A DNA stretch of 25,320 bases. Origin: JAAEUE01 sp039180225 (GTDB taxonomy: Bacteria > Pseudomonadota > Alphaproteobacteria > Rhizobiales > CAJQND01). The notes beneath the pieces were generated by a model, which was given only the letters and a program-made list of their open reading frames with translations, was not told where the DNA came from and ran no database searches. A program made the translations under genes and the position numbers. Location of the stretch: the NCBI GenBank assembly GCA_039180225.1, contig JBCDDQ010000025.1, positions 1 to 25,320 on the forward strand, in the 5' to 3' direction. Positions 1 through 8,114 of the stretch are shown piece by piece (positions within the stretch are counted from its first letter, which is position 1; every line of letters begins with the position of its first letter).

Positions 1-277
1 CTGCCAGCGCGGGCACCACGCTGACCGTGTAATCACCCGTCAGCGAGGCGCGTGTGCCGTCCGCCGGCTGCGCCATGGCCCGGCCCCAGTGAACGCCGCC
101 CATGAAAGACAGGATCGCAACCCCATACCCCAGCAGACCAAACCGGGCCGTTGCGGACCAGTCGCCCTGGGCCAGCAAAAGCATTAGCGTTAAACCCACA
201 AACGGGATGAGGCCGGCATATCCCAACCGGTTGGCGACCCTCGGTGGTGGGGCCTCAGAGAGTGAAACATCGGACAT
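1..277 (-). CDS. DUF3429 family membrane protein, N-terminal part
   Basis: The gene runs off the left edge of the window, so only the first 92 codons are visible. I chose ATG at 277 because AGGA of GGAGGAAAGCTG lies just upstream on the minus strand. The visible protein starts with a short polar, Pro-rich leader, then a hydrophobic segment (about residues 19-36, GYAGLIPFVGLTLMLLL) and a second one containing ILSFMGGVHWG. The GYAGLIPF and GGVHWG blocks are what I recognise as typical of DUF3429, a small integral inner-membrane family of unknown function. It lies downstream of oxyR on the same strand, separated by 97 bases, so it could be read through from oxyR, but nothing shows a functional link. 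Family call is from motif recognition; biochemical role is unknown. Confidence 0.72.
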   Translation of the reverse strand, partial: MSDVSLSEAPPPRVANRLGYAGLIPFVGLTLMLLLAQGDWSATARFGLLGYGVAILSFMGGVHWGRAMAQPADGTRASLTGDYTVSVVPALA

Positions 278-377
278 CAGCTTTCCTCCATCGCAGCACG
301 GGAAGCGGGCCGGCACATGCTGGCGCACTGAAAACGAAAAACGCAACGATCTGGATCTTAAAGTCTCGCTGGGCCGT

Positions 378-1292
378 CTAACCAACGGGGGCCGGCATGC
401 AGGTGCGCCGCCAAATCTCTCGCACCAGGGCCCCCAGCTCCATGAACTGTGTCCTGAGCGGGTTGGTCCTGCGCCACACCATCCCGATCGTGCGCCGGGG
501 CGATGCGCCTGGGAACCGCACAACGGAGACAGACGCATTTCCCGTCTCAAGCGGCACCGCCATCTCCGGAACCAGCGTAACCCCAAGACCGGCACTGACC
601 ATCTGCACCAGGGTGGACAGGGAAGTGCCCTCCATCAAGTAAGTCGGGTCCGTCGGCTCAATATTGCAGAATGACAAGGCCTGGTCGCGGAAACAGTGCC
701 CCTCTTCCAGAAGCAGCAGTTTCATCTCTTGCAACCGCTCCGGGCTCGGCACCGGCTTGTCTTCGTCCTGAGGTGGACGCACCAGCATGAACTGCTCATC
801 AAACAGCGCAAACTCCTGCAAGGATGGCTCTGACATGGGCAACGCCGCGATCACCACATCCAGGCGAGAGTGCTGCAAGTCATCAATCAGAGAGGCAGTG
901 ACCGATTCGCGCGGCTGCAGCTCCAGATCGGGCAGCTTTTCGCTGCATTCGCGTAAAATCGTTGGCAGCAGATAGGGCGCCACGGTGGGGATCACCCCCA
1001 GCCGCAACGGCCCCTTAATCGGTCCTTCCGAAGAGCGCGAAAGATCCGCCAGTTCATCAATGTCGGTCAGGATTTTCCTGGCACGCCGCAAAAACTCCTC
1101 GCCAATGGGCGTTAAGCGGATCTGCCGGGCGGCGCGTTCAACCAACGGCGCGTTGAGCAATCCCTCCAGTTCTTTGATTTGCAGGGACAATGCCGGCTGA
1201 GTGATGGCGCAGGCTTCCGCCGCCCGGCCAAAATGGCGATGTTCGGCCAGCGCATCGAAATATCGGAGGTGTTTTATGGTGACGCCAATCAT
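378..1292 (-). CDS. oxyR: OxyR, hydrogen-peroxide-sensing LysR-family activator
   Basis: LysR-type regulator of 304 residues, the usual length. The N-terminal helix-turn-helix spans about residues 6-65 (LRYFDALAEHRHFGRAA, then TQPALSLQIKELE). The C-terminal sensing domain contains GHCFRDQALSFC, with Cys200 and Cys209 nine residues apart. This matches the Cys199/Cys208 pair of E. coli OxyR, which forms the peroxide-induced disulfide. Those cysteines, and the block after them (GTSLSTLVQMVSAGLGVTLVPE), are what separate it from other LysR proteins. It is transcribed divergently from katG, the classic OxyR target arrangement, so it very likely activates katG and possibly controls itself from the shared intergenic region. 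The start at 1292 has only a weak ribosome-binding site but gives the expected N-terminus. Confidence 0.93.
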   Translation of the reverse strand: MIGVTIKHLRYFDALAEHRHFGRAAEACAITQPALSLQIKELEGLLNAPLVERAARQIRLTPIGEEFLRRARKILTDIDELADLSRSSEGPIKGPLRLGVIPTVAPYLLPTILRECSEKLPDLELQPRESVTASLIDDLQHSRLDVVIAALPMSEPSLQEFALFDEQFMLVRPPQDEDKPVPSPERLQEMKLLLLEEGHCFRDQALSFCNIEPTDPTYLMEGTSLSTLVQMVSAGLGVTLVPEMAVPLETGNASVSVVRFPGASPRRTIGMVWRRTNPLRTQFMELGALVREIWRRTCMPAPVG

Positions 1293-1408
1293 TTGTAAAA
1301 CTTATCATAACGGATAGAATATTCAATTGGAATTAATTGATATTTAGACCTATTCTAGAGTAGGCGCTTGGCTCGGCCGCGCCTTTTTAGGACAATTTGG
1401 AGACACTC
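1293..1408. promoter_or_regulatory. oxyR-katG divergent promoter region
   Basis: The centre of this 116-base intergenic region is clearly more AT-rich than the flanking genes. It holds an inverted repeat TCAATT-N6-AATTGA at 1323-1340 and a near-perfect 14-base palindrome CTATTCTAGAGTAG at 1350-1363 (one non-complementary pair). ATAG occurs at 1314-1317 and CTAT at 1350-1353, but they are 36 bases apart start to start. The E. coli four-part ATAG-N7-CTAT pattern is therefore not met. By position, OxyR should bind here; which of these repeats it uses cannot be decided by eye. GGAG at 1399-1402 is the katG ribosome-binding site. Confidence 0.55.
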
Positions 1409-3586
1409 ATGGACGGAAACATTACAGCAGGGATTGGCGGATGCCCCGTTGCTCACGGCGGCAATACGTCGGTGGAAAAACCGGTAACCAAATGGTGGCC
1501 GAGCACGCTGAACCTCGACATTCTGCACCAGCACGGTGCCCGCACCAACCCCATGGACCCGAACTATAATCATCGCGAAGCGGTCAAGGGCCTGGACTTT
1601 GAAGCGGTTAAGACAGACGTGAAAGCGCTCATGACGGAAAGCCAGGACTGGTGGCCGGCCGACTGGGGCCACTATGGCGGCCTGATGATCCGTCTGGCCT
1701 GGCATTCGGCCGGGTCATATCGCCTGCAGGATGGCCGCGGCGGCGCCGGTTCCGGTAACATCCGCTTTGCTCCGCTGAACTCCTGGCCCGATAACGGGAA
1801 CCTGGACAAGGCCCGCCGTCTGCTCTGGCCGGTTAAAAAGAAATACGGCAATGCGCTGTCTTGGGCCGACCTGATCATCCTGGCCGGAAACATGGCCTAT
1901 GAAAGCATGGGGCTGAAAATGTTCGGCTTCGGCTTTGGCCGCCAGGACATTTGGGGACCGGAGAAGGACGTTTACTGGGGCTCTGAGCAGGAATGGCTTG
2001 CGCCGTCTGAGAACCGCTACGCCGACCTCAACGATGCCTCCACGCTGGAAAACCCGCTCTCGGCCGTCCACATGGGTCTGATCTACGTGAACCCGGAAGG
2101 GGTGAACGGAAATCCGGACCCGGCCCGCACCGCGTTGCATGTGCGCGAGACCTTCTCGCGGATGGCCATGAACGACGAAGAAACCGCCGCACTCACCTGC
2201 GGTGGCCACACGGTCGGCAAGGCTCATGGGGCCGCGCCTGACGACAAACTTGGTGCCGAACCTGAAGGTGCCGGCGTCGAGACCCAAGGCTTCGGTTGGA
2301 TGAACCCGGACCTGGGCGGCAAGGCCTCCAACGCGATTACGTCCGGTGTTGAAGGCGCTTGGACCAAGAACCCCATTCAATTCGACATGGGCTACTTCGA
2401 CTATCTGTTCGATTATGAATGGGAACTCACGAAATCGCCGGCGGGTGCCAACCAGTGGCAGCCGGTCGATATGCCTGAGGACGAAATGCCGGTTGACCCG
2501 AGCGATCCGTCAGGCCGCGCCCGTCCCATGATGACCGACGCGGACATGGCAATGAAGGTTGACCCGATCTACAACGAGATCTGCCAAAAGTTCCGGGCCG
2601 ATCCGGACTACTTCGCAGACACGTTTGCCCGGGCCTGGTTCAAGCTGACCCACCGCGATATGGGTCCCCGGGCCAACTATTATGGTCCCGATGTGCCTGG
2701 CGAAGAGCTGATCTGGCAGGACCCGGTCCCGGCCGGCAGCACAAACTATGACGTTGCGGCTGTCAAAGCTAAGATCGCATCGAGCGGACTGACGGCGCAG
2801 GAGATGATCGCCACAGCGTGGGATAGCGCCCGCACATATCGCGGCTCTGACATGCGCGGCGGCGCCAACGGTGCGCGCATTCGCCTTGCCCCGCAGAAAG
2901 ACTGGGCCGGCAACGAGCCGGACCGTCTGGCCAAGGTGCTCGGCGTTCTTGAGCCGATTGCCACTGAAGCCGGGGCGTCCGTTGCAGATGTGATCGTGCT
3001 GGCCGGTAATGTGGGTCTGGAGCAGGCCATCGAAGCCGGTGGCTCCAAGGCTGAGGTGCCATTCACACCCGGCAGGGGCGATGCTACGGCTGAGCAAACC
3101 GATGCAGACAGCTTCGATGTGCTTGAGCCTTTCGCCGACGGTTTCCGCAACTGGCAGAAGGAAGCCTACGCCGTGTCGGCTGAGGAAATGATGCTCGACC
3201 GGACCCAGCTCATGGGTCTGACAGCAGCCGAGATGACCGTTCTTGTGGGCGGCATGCGGGTGCTGGGCGTCAACCATGGCGGTCACAAACACGGTGTCTT
3301 CACCGACCGCGAAGGTGCTCTGACCTCGGACTTCTTCGTTAATCTGACGGATATGGCCAACAGCTGGGACCCGGTTGATGGTGGTACCTATGAGATCCGA
3401 GACCGTAAGTCCGGGGACGTGAAGTGGCAGGCCACCAGCGCCGATCTGGTGTTTGGCTCCAACTCCATCCTCAGGGCCTACGCGGAAGTCTACGCCCAGG
3501 ACGACAACCACGATAAGTTCGTACGCGACTTCGTTGCCGCCTGGAACAAAGTGATGAACGCTGACCGGTTCGATCTGGTCGCCTAA
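1409..3586 (+). CDS. katG: catalase-peroxidase KatG
   Basis: Bifunctional heme enzyme that removes H2O2 by catalase and peroxidase activity. The protein is 725 residues, normal for KatG, with the duplicated peroxidase fold (active N-terminal half, inactive C-terminal half). Distal residues Arg95, Trp98 and His99 sit in RLAWHSAG, and the proximal heme ligand is His267 in GGHTVGKAHG. The Trp98-Tyr226-Met252 set that forms the covalent adduct needed for catalase activity is complete, with Tyr-to-Met and Met-to-His spacings as in the M. tuberculosis enzyme. I chose ATG at 1409, preceded by GGAG six bases upstream, over an in-frame TTG at 1397. It is divergent from oxyR and followed by a strong hairpin, so it is monocistronic and very likely peroxide-induced. 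No signal peptide; cytoplasmic. Confidence 0.97.
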   Translation: MDGNITAGIGGCPVAHGGNTSVEKPVTKWWPSTLNLDILHQHGARTNPMDPNYNHREAVKGLDFEAVKTDVKALMTESQDWWPADWGHYGGLMIRLAWHSAGSYRLQDGRGGAGSGNIRFAPLNSWPDNGNLDKARRLLWPVKKKYGNALSWADLIILAGNMAYESMGLKMFGFGFGRQDIWGPEKDVYWGSEQEWLAPSENRYADLNDASTLENPLSAVHMGLIYVNPEGVNGNPDPARTALHVRETFSRMAMNDEETAALTCGGHTVGKAHGAAPDDKLGAEPEGAGVETQGFGWMNPDLGGKASNAITSGVEGAWTKNPIQFDMGYFDYLFDYEWELTKSPAGANQWQPVDMPEDEMPVDPSDPSGRARPMMTDADMAMKVDPIYNEICQKFRADPDYFADTFARAWFKLTHRDMGPRANYYGPDVPGEELIWQDPVPAGSTNYDVAAVKAKIASSGLTAQEMIATAWDSARTYRGSDMRGGANGARIRLAPQKDWAGNEPDRLAKVLGVLEPIATEAGASVADVIVLAGNVGLEQAIEAGGSKAEVPFTPGRGDATAEQTDADSFDVLEPFADGFRNWQKEAYAVSAEEMMLDRTQLMGLTAAEMTVLVGGMRVLGVNHGGHKHGVFTDREGALTSDFFVNLTDMANSWDPVDGGTYEIRDRKSGDVKWQATSADLVFGSNSILRAYAEVYAQDDNHDKFVRDFVAAWNKVMNADRFDLVA

Positions 3587-3597
3587 CTTACCTCAAA

Positions 3598-3633
3598 ACC
3601 CTAGGCGGGCGCCGCCTGCCTAGGGTCGTGTTT
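3598..3633 (+). terminator. hairpin terminator of katG
   Basis: A perfect 9-bp stem, ACCCTAGGC (3598-3606) with GCCTAGGGT (3618-3626), begins 11 bases after the katG stop. The loop GGGCGCCGCCT can add a few more pairs. A short T run follows (GTGTTT), so the U-tract is weak but the stem is strong and the position is right. Confidence 0.7.
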
Positions 3634-3688
3634 ACGGAAACGCCTTCACAATCTTGTTTCTGGCACAAGGTTTGCTTTCAGGCTGAGT

Positions 3689-6154
3689 ATGATTACTTCA
3701 GCTCCAAAAAGTAAATTTTTGCCAGGGCTCAAAAAGACCAAGCTTCTATTGGTTTTCGCTTGGTCTTTCTGTTTTTTGGCGGCAACAATTCATCCAAATC
3801 AAGTCGAAGCGAAGACCTGTTCTGGGTCAAAGAACAAGTTGGGGGTCAGTCGCACGGTCGAAATTGACACAACCTCCGGGCCATTATTCGGAAGAGCGCA
3901 GTATAAGCGTTTCGATTTTCTGAAGCCCAAAGAGGTCGTGCTCACGTTTGATGATGGACCCATCCCGCGCACCACCGGGAAGATCTTGAAGGCACTCCAG
4001 GCGCATTGCACGAAGGCCACGTTCTTCCCGCTGGGTAAACTGGCGGTGACCTATCCTAAGATGATGCGCGAGAAGATCGCGCTTGGCCACTCAGTGGGCG
4101 TCCACGGCTGGTCCCATAAGAACCTGCCGCGCCAATCGCTGGCGTTTGCCATTGATGATATCGAGAAGGGGGCCAGCGCGGTAAAGCTGACGACGGGGAA
4201 CAATGTGTCACCGTTCTTCCGCTTTCCCTACCTCTCAGACTCCCGTAGGGTCATCGGCTATCTGGCAAAGCGCAACTTTGCTGTCTTCTCCATAGATGTG
4301 GATTCCAAGGACTATCTGGCGCGGTCGTCGAGCCGGCTTGTCAACGCCGTCATGTCCAAGCTTCGCGCCAAGGGCAAAGGCATCCTGCTGTTCCACGACA
4401 CGAAGACCGTGACCGCGAATGCCATTCCGGAGCTGCTCAGGAGACTGAAAGCAGGGGGATTCAAGATCGTTCATGTGGTGGGCAAAAACCGCTCAAAAAC
4501 GATTGCAAAGTACGACCAGCGAATGAGCAAGTACAAGCACCGCACGAAGGTTCGTGTGGCTGACGCCAGCGCTGCAAGTTTGACCAAGGTCATTCGTACA
4601 CTGAGCGAAATGGAAGTCGCGATAAAGGCCCTGAAACGGAACCCCGAGGCGTTCTCACTTTCTGATGCAAACAAGCTGGTCAATGCCGCCGATGGGTTCG
4701 ATGCATCCGAGCGACCCGCAACGGCCTTGAACACTCTGGACCGCCTGCTGACCGGGCGCCAAGAGCATCTCAACCGCATGAACAAGGAGTTGAGCCGAGC
4801 CCGTATAAAGGTTCAGATCAAGTTGGCCAAATTGGCTACTGACACACACGAACTCGAAGCCGCCCTTCAACACTACGACGAGGCGCAACAACTGCTTCAG
4901 GGTGAGGAAGATGCAGAGCTCACCCGCGAGATCAAGAAGGGTCTGCGTTCAGCCTATGCGAAAGGTGTGGAAACGGAACCGGACGTGCTCGCTGCGGACG
5001 GCTGGCTTCAGAGGATGAAGCAGGACGGCTTTGAGCCAACGGCCGATGAGTATGATGCGGTTGTGGCCAAGTCCAAGGGGTACGCCGAGGCCTTTGGCTT
5101 GGTGCAGCGGATGAAGGCAGCGGGCCATGTTCCGGGGCCACGCGCGTCCAACGCCCTGGTTGTGCTGGCGCCAGACTTTGAGATGGCGCGCCATTGGGGA
5201 CAAAAGGCACAGATGCGCGGTCACGCTCTGAAGAGGGAAGCCTATGAGGCCATACTCAGCCACGCGCAAAGTTTCGACCAAGCCAGGCCATGGCTGGATG
5301 CCATGCGCCCGCTGGGCCAAGAACCGATGGAGCGGGTCATCGTTGGCCTTCTCTCGCGGGCCGGAGGTTATCTGGCAGCACACAAGCTGCTCGCCGACGC
5401 CCAGCGCAGTGGGATGAAGCTCTCATTGGCGGTCCACGCCGATCTGGACCCGCAGTTCATGGATCTGGAGGATTGGGACGCGCTCTATGCCTTCCGGCCG
5501 AAAATCAACAGCAAGACGCCTAAGTCAACCCGCAAAATCGCCGTCGCAAAGAGCAAAAAGCGTGAAGTGCGCAAGGTGGCCAGTGTCAAGAAGCGGGCAA
5601 CAGGGGTGAAACGGAAGGCGACCAAGCGGAAATCCGCAAAGCGCAAGATTACAGCCAAGAAGAAACCAAAGCGTCTCAAGAAGCAGCGGATTGCCAAGCG
5701 GAAGGCGACAAAACGCAAGGTTGCGACAAAGAAGAGGCTGAAGCGCATCAAAAAGCAGCGGATTGCCAAGCGGAAGGTTGCCGCCAAGAACAGGCTGAAG
5801 CGCATCAACAAGCAGCGGATTGCCAAGCGGAAGGCGACAAAACGCAAGGTTGCCGCCAAGAAGAGGCTGAAGCGCATCAAAAAGCAGCGGATTGCCAAGC
5901 GGAAGGTTGCCGCCAAGAAGAGGTTGAAGCGCATCCAAAAGCACCGGACCGCCAAGCGGAAGACGATCAAGCGGAAGTCCGCCAAACGCAAGATCACCAA
6001 GAAAACGAACATAAAAAGCGCAAACAAGCACCGGGTGACCAAGCGCGCGCAGAAAAGGCGCGCATTCAGCAAGCGCAAGAAAAAGGCGTTAGGCCTTTTA
6101 CAGAAGCGCACGAAGCCTCGCCGCTCACGGAAGGTCAGGCGCAAGAAAGGCTAG
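3689..6154 (+). CDS. exported NodB-type polysaccharide deacetylase with PPR-like middle and Lys/Arg-rich repeat tail
   Basis: Three-part protein of 821 residues. Residues 1-41 form a signal peptide or anchor (basic start, hydrophobic LLLVFAWSFCFLAAT, likely cut after VEA41). Residues about 82-265 are a NodB deacetylase domain with all motifs: TFDDGP (86-91), HGWSH (His139, His143), RFPY (178-181) and FHD (His236, Asp237). It should remove acetyl groups from N-acetylated glycans, for example peptidoglycan or an exopolysaccharide. Residues 295-425 are helical and TPR-like. Residues 436-580 contain about four PPR-like repeats of 32-33 residues, recognisable by QRMKAAGHVP-type ends. From residue 605 the tail is about half Lys plus Arg, with one Glu and no Asp. 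The first 150 bases of the gene are more AT-rich than its neighbours. The ribosome-binding site is weak. Domain identities of the deacetylase are firm, PPR-like is moderate, and the tail function is unknown. Confidence 0.85.
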   Translation: MITSAPKSKFLPGLKKTKLLLVFAWSFCFLAATIHPNQVEAKTCSGSKNKLGVSRTVEIDTTSGPLFGRAQYKRFDFLKPKEVVLTFDDGPIPRTTGKILKALQAHCTKATFFPLGKLAVTYPKMMREKIALGHSVGVHGWSHKNLPRQSLAFAIDDIEKGASAVKLTTGNNVSPFFRFPYLSDSRRVIGYLAKRNFAVFSIDVDSKDYLARSSSRLVNAVMSKLRAKGKGILLFHDTKTVTANAIPELLRRLKAGGFKIVHVVGKNRSKTIAKYDQRMSKYKHRTKVRVADASAASLTKVIRTLSEMEVAIKALKRNPEAFSLSDANKLVNAADGFDASERPATALNTLDRLLTGRQEHLNRMNKELSRARIKVQIKLAKLATDTHELEAALQHYDEAQQLLQGEEDAELTREIKKGLRSAYAKGVETEPDVLAADGWLQRMKQDGFEPTADEYDAVVAKSKGYAEAFGLVQRMKAAGHVPGPRASNALVVLAPDFEMARHWGQKAQMRGHALKREAYEAILSHAQSFDQARPWLDAMRPLGQEPMERVIVGLLSRAGGYLAAHKLLADAQRSGMKLSLAVHADLDPQFMDLEDWDALYAFRPKINSKTPKSTRKIAVAKSKKREVRKVASVKKRATGVKRKATKRKSAKRKITAKKKPKRLKKQRIAKRKATKRKVATKKRLKRIKKQRIAKRKVAAKNRLKRINKQRIAKRKATKRKVAAKKRLKRIKKQRIAKRKVAAKKRLKRIQKHRTAKRKTIKRKSAKRKITKKTNIKSANKHRVTKRAQKRRAFSKRKKKALGLLQKRTKPRRSRKVRRKKG
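5690..5947 (+). repeat. two tandem 129-bp coding repeats in the Lys/Arg tail
   Basis: The tail of the deacetylase gene contains a 129-base unit twice in direct succession (5690-5818 and 5819-5947), each encoding 43 residues starting IAKRK. Each unit is itself a 72-base piece (with the extra ATKRK block) followed by a 57-base piece. All four pieces start with ATTGCCAAGCGGAAGG. The copies differ at only a few bases. Degenerate versions continue on both sides from about 5600 to 6030. The near identity at DNA level points to recent duplication or ongoing slippage and unequal recombination, in frame. Confidence 0.85.
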
Positions 6155-6180
6155 CGCCCGCTCAAACGGTGTCGTGGCGC

Positions 6181-8043
6181 CTACATCTTGCCAGGGGGCA
6201 CATCCATCGCCGGGTTCTCATCGAAGAACCCGTCAGGCATCCAGTGAAAGTCCGCATAGACCACCGGCTGCACCGGATAGTCCTCCGGTCGCGGCAAATG
6301 ATGGAAATTGAGGGTGTACCACACCACAACGTCTTCGCCCTCTAGCGATCGGTCCGCTTTGGTCCACGCCGCCAGCCCGTCGGTGCCGGGATCCTGGTTG
6401 GGATACATGCCCGCGGGATACTTCTCATCGGCGGCATACCGGGTGGCCCAGAAATGTCTATACATAAACGCGCCGCGCCGCCCGGTCGGACTGTCCGGTG
6501 GCAGTATGGGCAAACTGTTGGCGCCAGGGCTCAGCTTGTAGGCCGTGTTCTTGCCATAGGCATTGTGCGTTTGTGGATTGACGACCTTCCAATAGCGCGC
6601 CCGCCCCATGTCCAGGCAGCGCTGAGCGTCCAGTTCGCTCTTGAGTGCTGTCTCCGTAATGGTGACGCCGGCTCCGTAAGGGTTCTCGTCACTTACGGGC
6701 GCTGCCTCAAAGTTCACCTCGCGGACAGCGTTATTGACCCCATCCACAGCCATGTCGAAACGGAAGTTGAACACGTGCTGATGCACATGGCTTTCAATGC
6801 CGTGCCCTACAACGCCGCCATACGGTGAGGTCTCCCCGGGCGCGATGGCAGACGGGAAGGGGATGCCGGTGGCCTTCACCTCCACCCCGATCGTGCCGTC
6901 CTGATAAAAGTAGTAGTAGAAGCCGTAAATGTAGTTGCCGATGGTGCAGAGCGAGGAAATCACCAGGCGCCTGGAGCGCACCACGCGGGAGGTGCCGGCG
7001 CGAGCATACTGGAACTTCCACAAGATGCCGTAATCCTCCTCGTGCATGCACACCGCATTTTTGATCAGTTTGGGCGCGCCGGTCCAGTCGTGGGTGAACA
7101 CATCGAAATAGTGGATATGGCCCAGGCAATCACAGCCGAGTGCGAGGGAATCCATCGCCTGGCCGAGGCCATACTCACCGGTGTCGAAGGCATTGCGCCG
7201 GTAGTTGCCGCCGCGCGGGTCCCCATAGGGCACCACCATTTCCGCCATGGACGCGCGGTGCATAATGGGCCGCACCTTTCCCTTATGCTCATAACCGATT
7301 TGGTGCAGCACCAGACTTTCGCGCAAGTCATAGCCCACATGAATATGCCAGTTCTGCCAGCGCACCTGATAGCCATCCACCTCAAAGCTGGGCCCCTCAG
7401 GCTGCGTGATCTCCAACGGCTTCACATCGTCCCGCAAGCCCTCGGTCCGGTTCATGGGGCCCGGATCGGGTGGCAGGGGCACCGCGCCGAAATCGTCGAT
7501 TCGGATGATCTTGCGCTTGGCCAGATCCACCACCGGATGCAGATTGGCAATAGGCCGGGCATAAGGGTTGTCGCCGGCCTCGTTCCCCAACCAGCAATGG
7601 CAGTAGGCAAGCCGTGGGCCGTCTTCTTCTGCGATCCCGAAATGGCCGGCGCCCCAGCTTTCCACCAGCACCTCGCCGACATCCTCGATTCCGCGGCTCT
7701 TGAGAGCAGCCTGAAATTGCGGATCACCGCGCACAAGCTCGTCCACGGCCGCAAACTCATCGGGCACAATGCGCGCCTGCACACCCGGCACATGCGCCCA
7801 GTCTTCGAGCGTCGCATCGCTCAGGCGCACCGTGCCATTGAAGGTGCGGTTGCTGGATGGTTCATAGCAGCACACATAGGCCCGGCGCTCCGCCGTGCCG
7901 CCCGCCAGCTCTCCTTTTGAAGGCTCCTCCAGCGAGATCGTCTCAAACCAGGCGCTCTCATCCAGTCCACCTCGGCTCTTGATGGCCGAGACGGCGGCCG
8001 TTATTTCTTCTTGTGTAAGTGGGTCAAGCGGATGTGGGGGCAT
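6181..8043 (-). CDS. copper amine oxidase (primary-amine oxidase)
   Basis: Oxidises a primary amine to an aldehyde with release of NH3 and H2O2, using Cu(II) and a topaquinone made from an active-site Tyr. The protein is 620 residues, close to the roughly 640 of the Arthrobacter enzyme. The topaquinone Tyr is Tyr371 in TIGNYIYGF. The copper ligands are His421 and His423 (HVHQHVF) and His582 (HHLPRPEDYP). The catalytic base is Asp287 in AFDTGEY. Odd point: the residue after the topaquinone Tyr is Ile, where the family pattern has Asp or Glu. I chose ATG at 8043, with AAGG upstream, over a GTG at 8100. No signal peptide is visible, so it is probably cytoplasmic. It is divergent from the TfdA-like gene and convergent with the deacetylase gene. 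The substrate cannot be told from sequence. Confidence 0.93.
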   Translation of the reverse strand: MPPHPLDPLTQEEITAAVSAIKSRGGLDESAWFETISLEEPSKGELAGGTAERRAYVCCYEPSSNRTFNGTVRLSDATLEDWAHVPGVQARIVPDEFAAVDELVRGDPQFQAALKSRGIEDVGEVLVESWGAGHFGIAEEDGPRLAYCHCWLGNEAGDNPYARPIANLHPVVDLAKRKIIRIDDFGAVPLPPDPGPMNRTEGLRDDVKPLEITQPEGPSFEVDGYQVRWQNWHIHVGYDLRESLVLHQIGYEHKGKVRPIMHRASMAEMVVPYGDPRGGNYRRNAFDTGEYGLGQAMDSLALGCDCLGHIHYFDVFTHDWTGAPKLIKNAVCMHEEDYGILWKFQYARAGTSRVVRSRRLVISSLCTIGNYIYGFYYYFYQDGTIGVEVKATGIPFPSAIAPGETSPYGGVVGHGIESHVHQHVFNFRFDMAVDGVNNAVREVNFEAAPVSDENPYGAGVTITETALKSELDAQRCLDMGRARYWKVVNPQTHNAYGKNTAYKLSPGANSLPILPPDSPTGRRGAFMYRHFWATRYAADEKYPAGMYPNQDPGTDGLAAWTKADRSLEGEDVVVWYTLNFHHLPRPEDYPVQPVVYADFHWMPDGFFDENPAMDVPPGKM

Positions 8044-8114
8044 GGGTGGACCTTGATTGTTGTCGGTTGCGTGTGAACTGACATGAGTTTTTGGTCCCAC
8101 GCAAGGTGAGAGCG

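Noticed and set aside
309..324. GCCGGC-ACAT-GCTGGC hairpin between oxyR and the DUF3429 gene
   Set aside because: Short GC-rich stem with no T run on either strand and normal for this base composition, so I did not list it as a terminator.
102..674. Plus-strand open frame of 190 residues over the oxyR end and the DUF3429 start
   Set aside because: It lies antisense to two genes with clear family motifs, has no recognisable domain and an implausible Pro/Arg/His-rich composition.
2510..3511. Long minus-strand open frame inside katG (333 residues)
   Set aside because: It is the shadow of katG codon usage in a GC-rich genome; katG is intact and fully explains the region.
5485..6144. Minus-strand frame rich in Leu/Phe/Arg opposite the repeat tail
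   Set aside because: It is the exact antisense of AAG/CGC-rich repeats, which read as CTT/GCG, so its repeats are an artefact of the plus-strand gene.
6152..6182. Possible two-way terminator between the convergent deacetylase and amine oxidase genes
   Set aside because: TAGCGCC/GGCGCCTA pairing needs a bulge and has no T tract; not enough to support.
7042..7920. Plus-strand frame of 292 residues inside the copper amine oxidase
   Set aside because: Antisense to an enzyme with all cofactor and metal residues in place; no motif and no ribosome-binding site.
8046..8100. GTGGACC and GGTCCCAC as an inverted pair between the amine oxidase and dioxygenase genes
   Set aside because: The arms need a one-base insertion to match and lie over 40 bases apart; too weak to call an operator.
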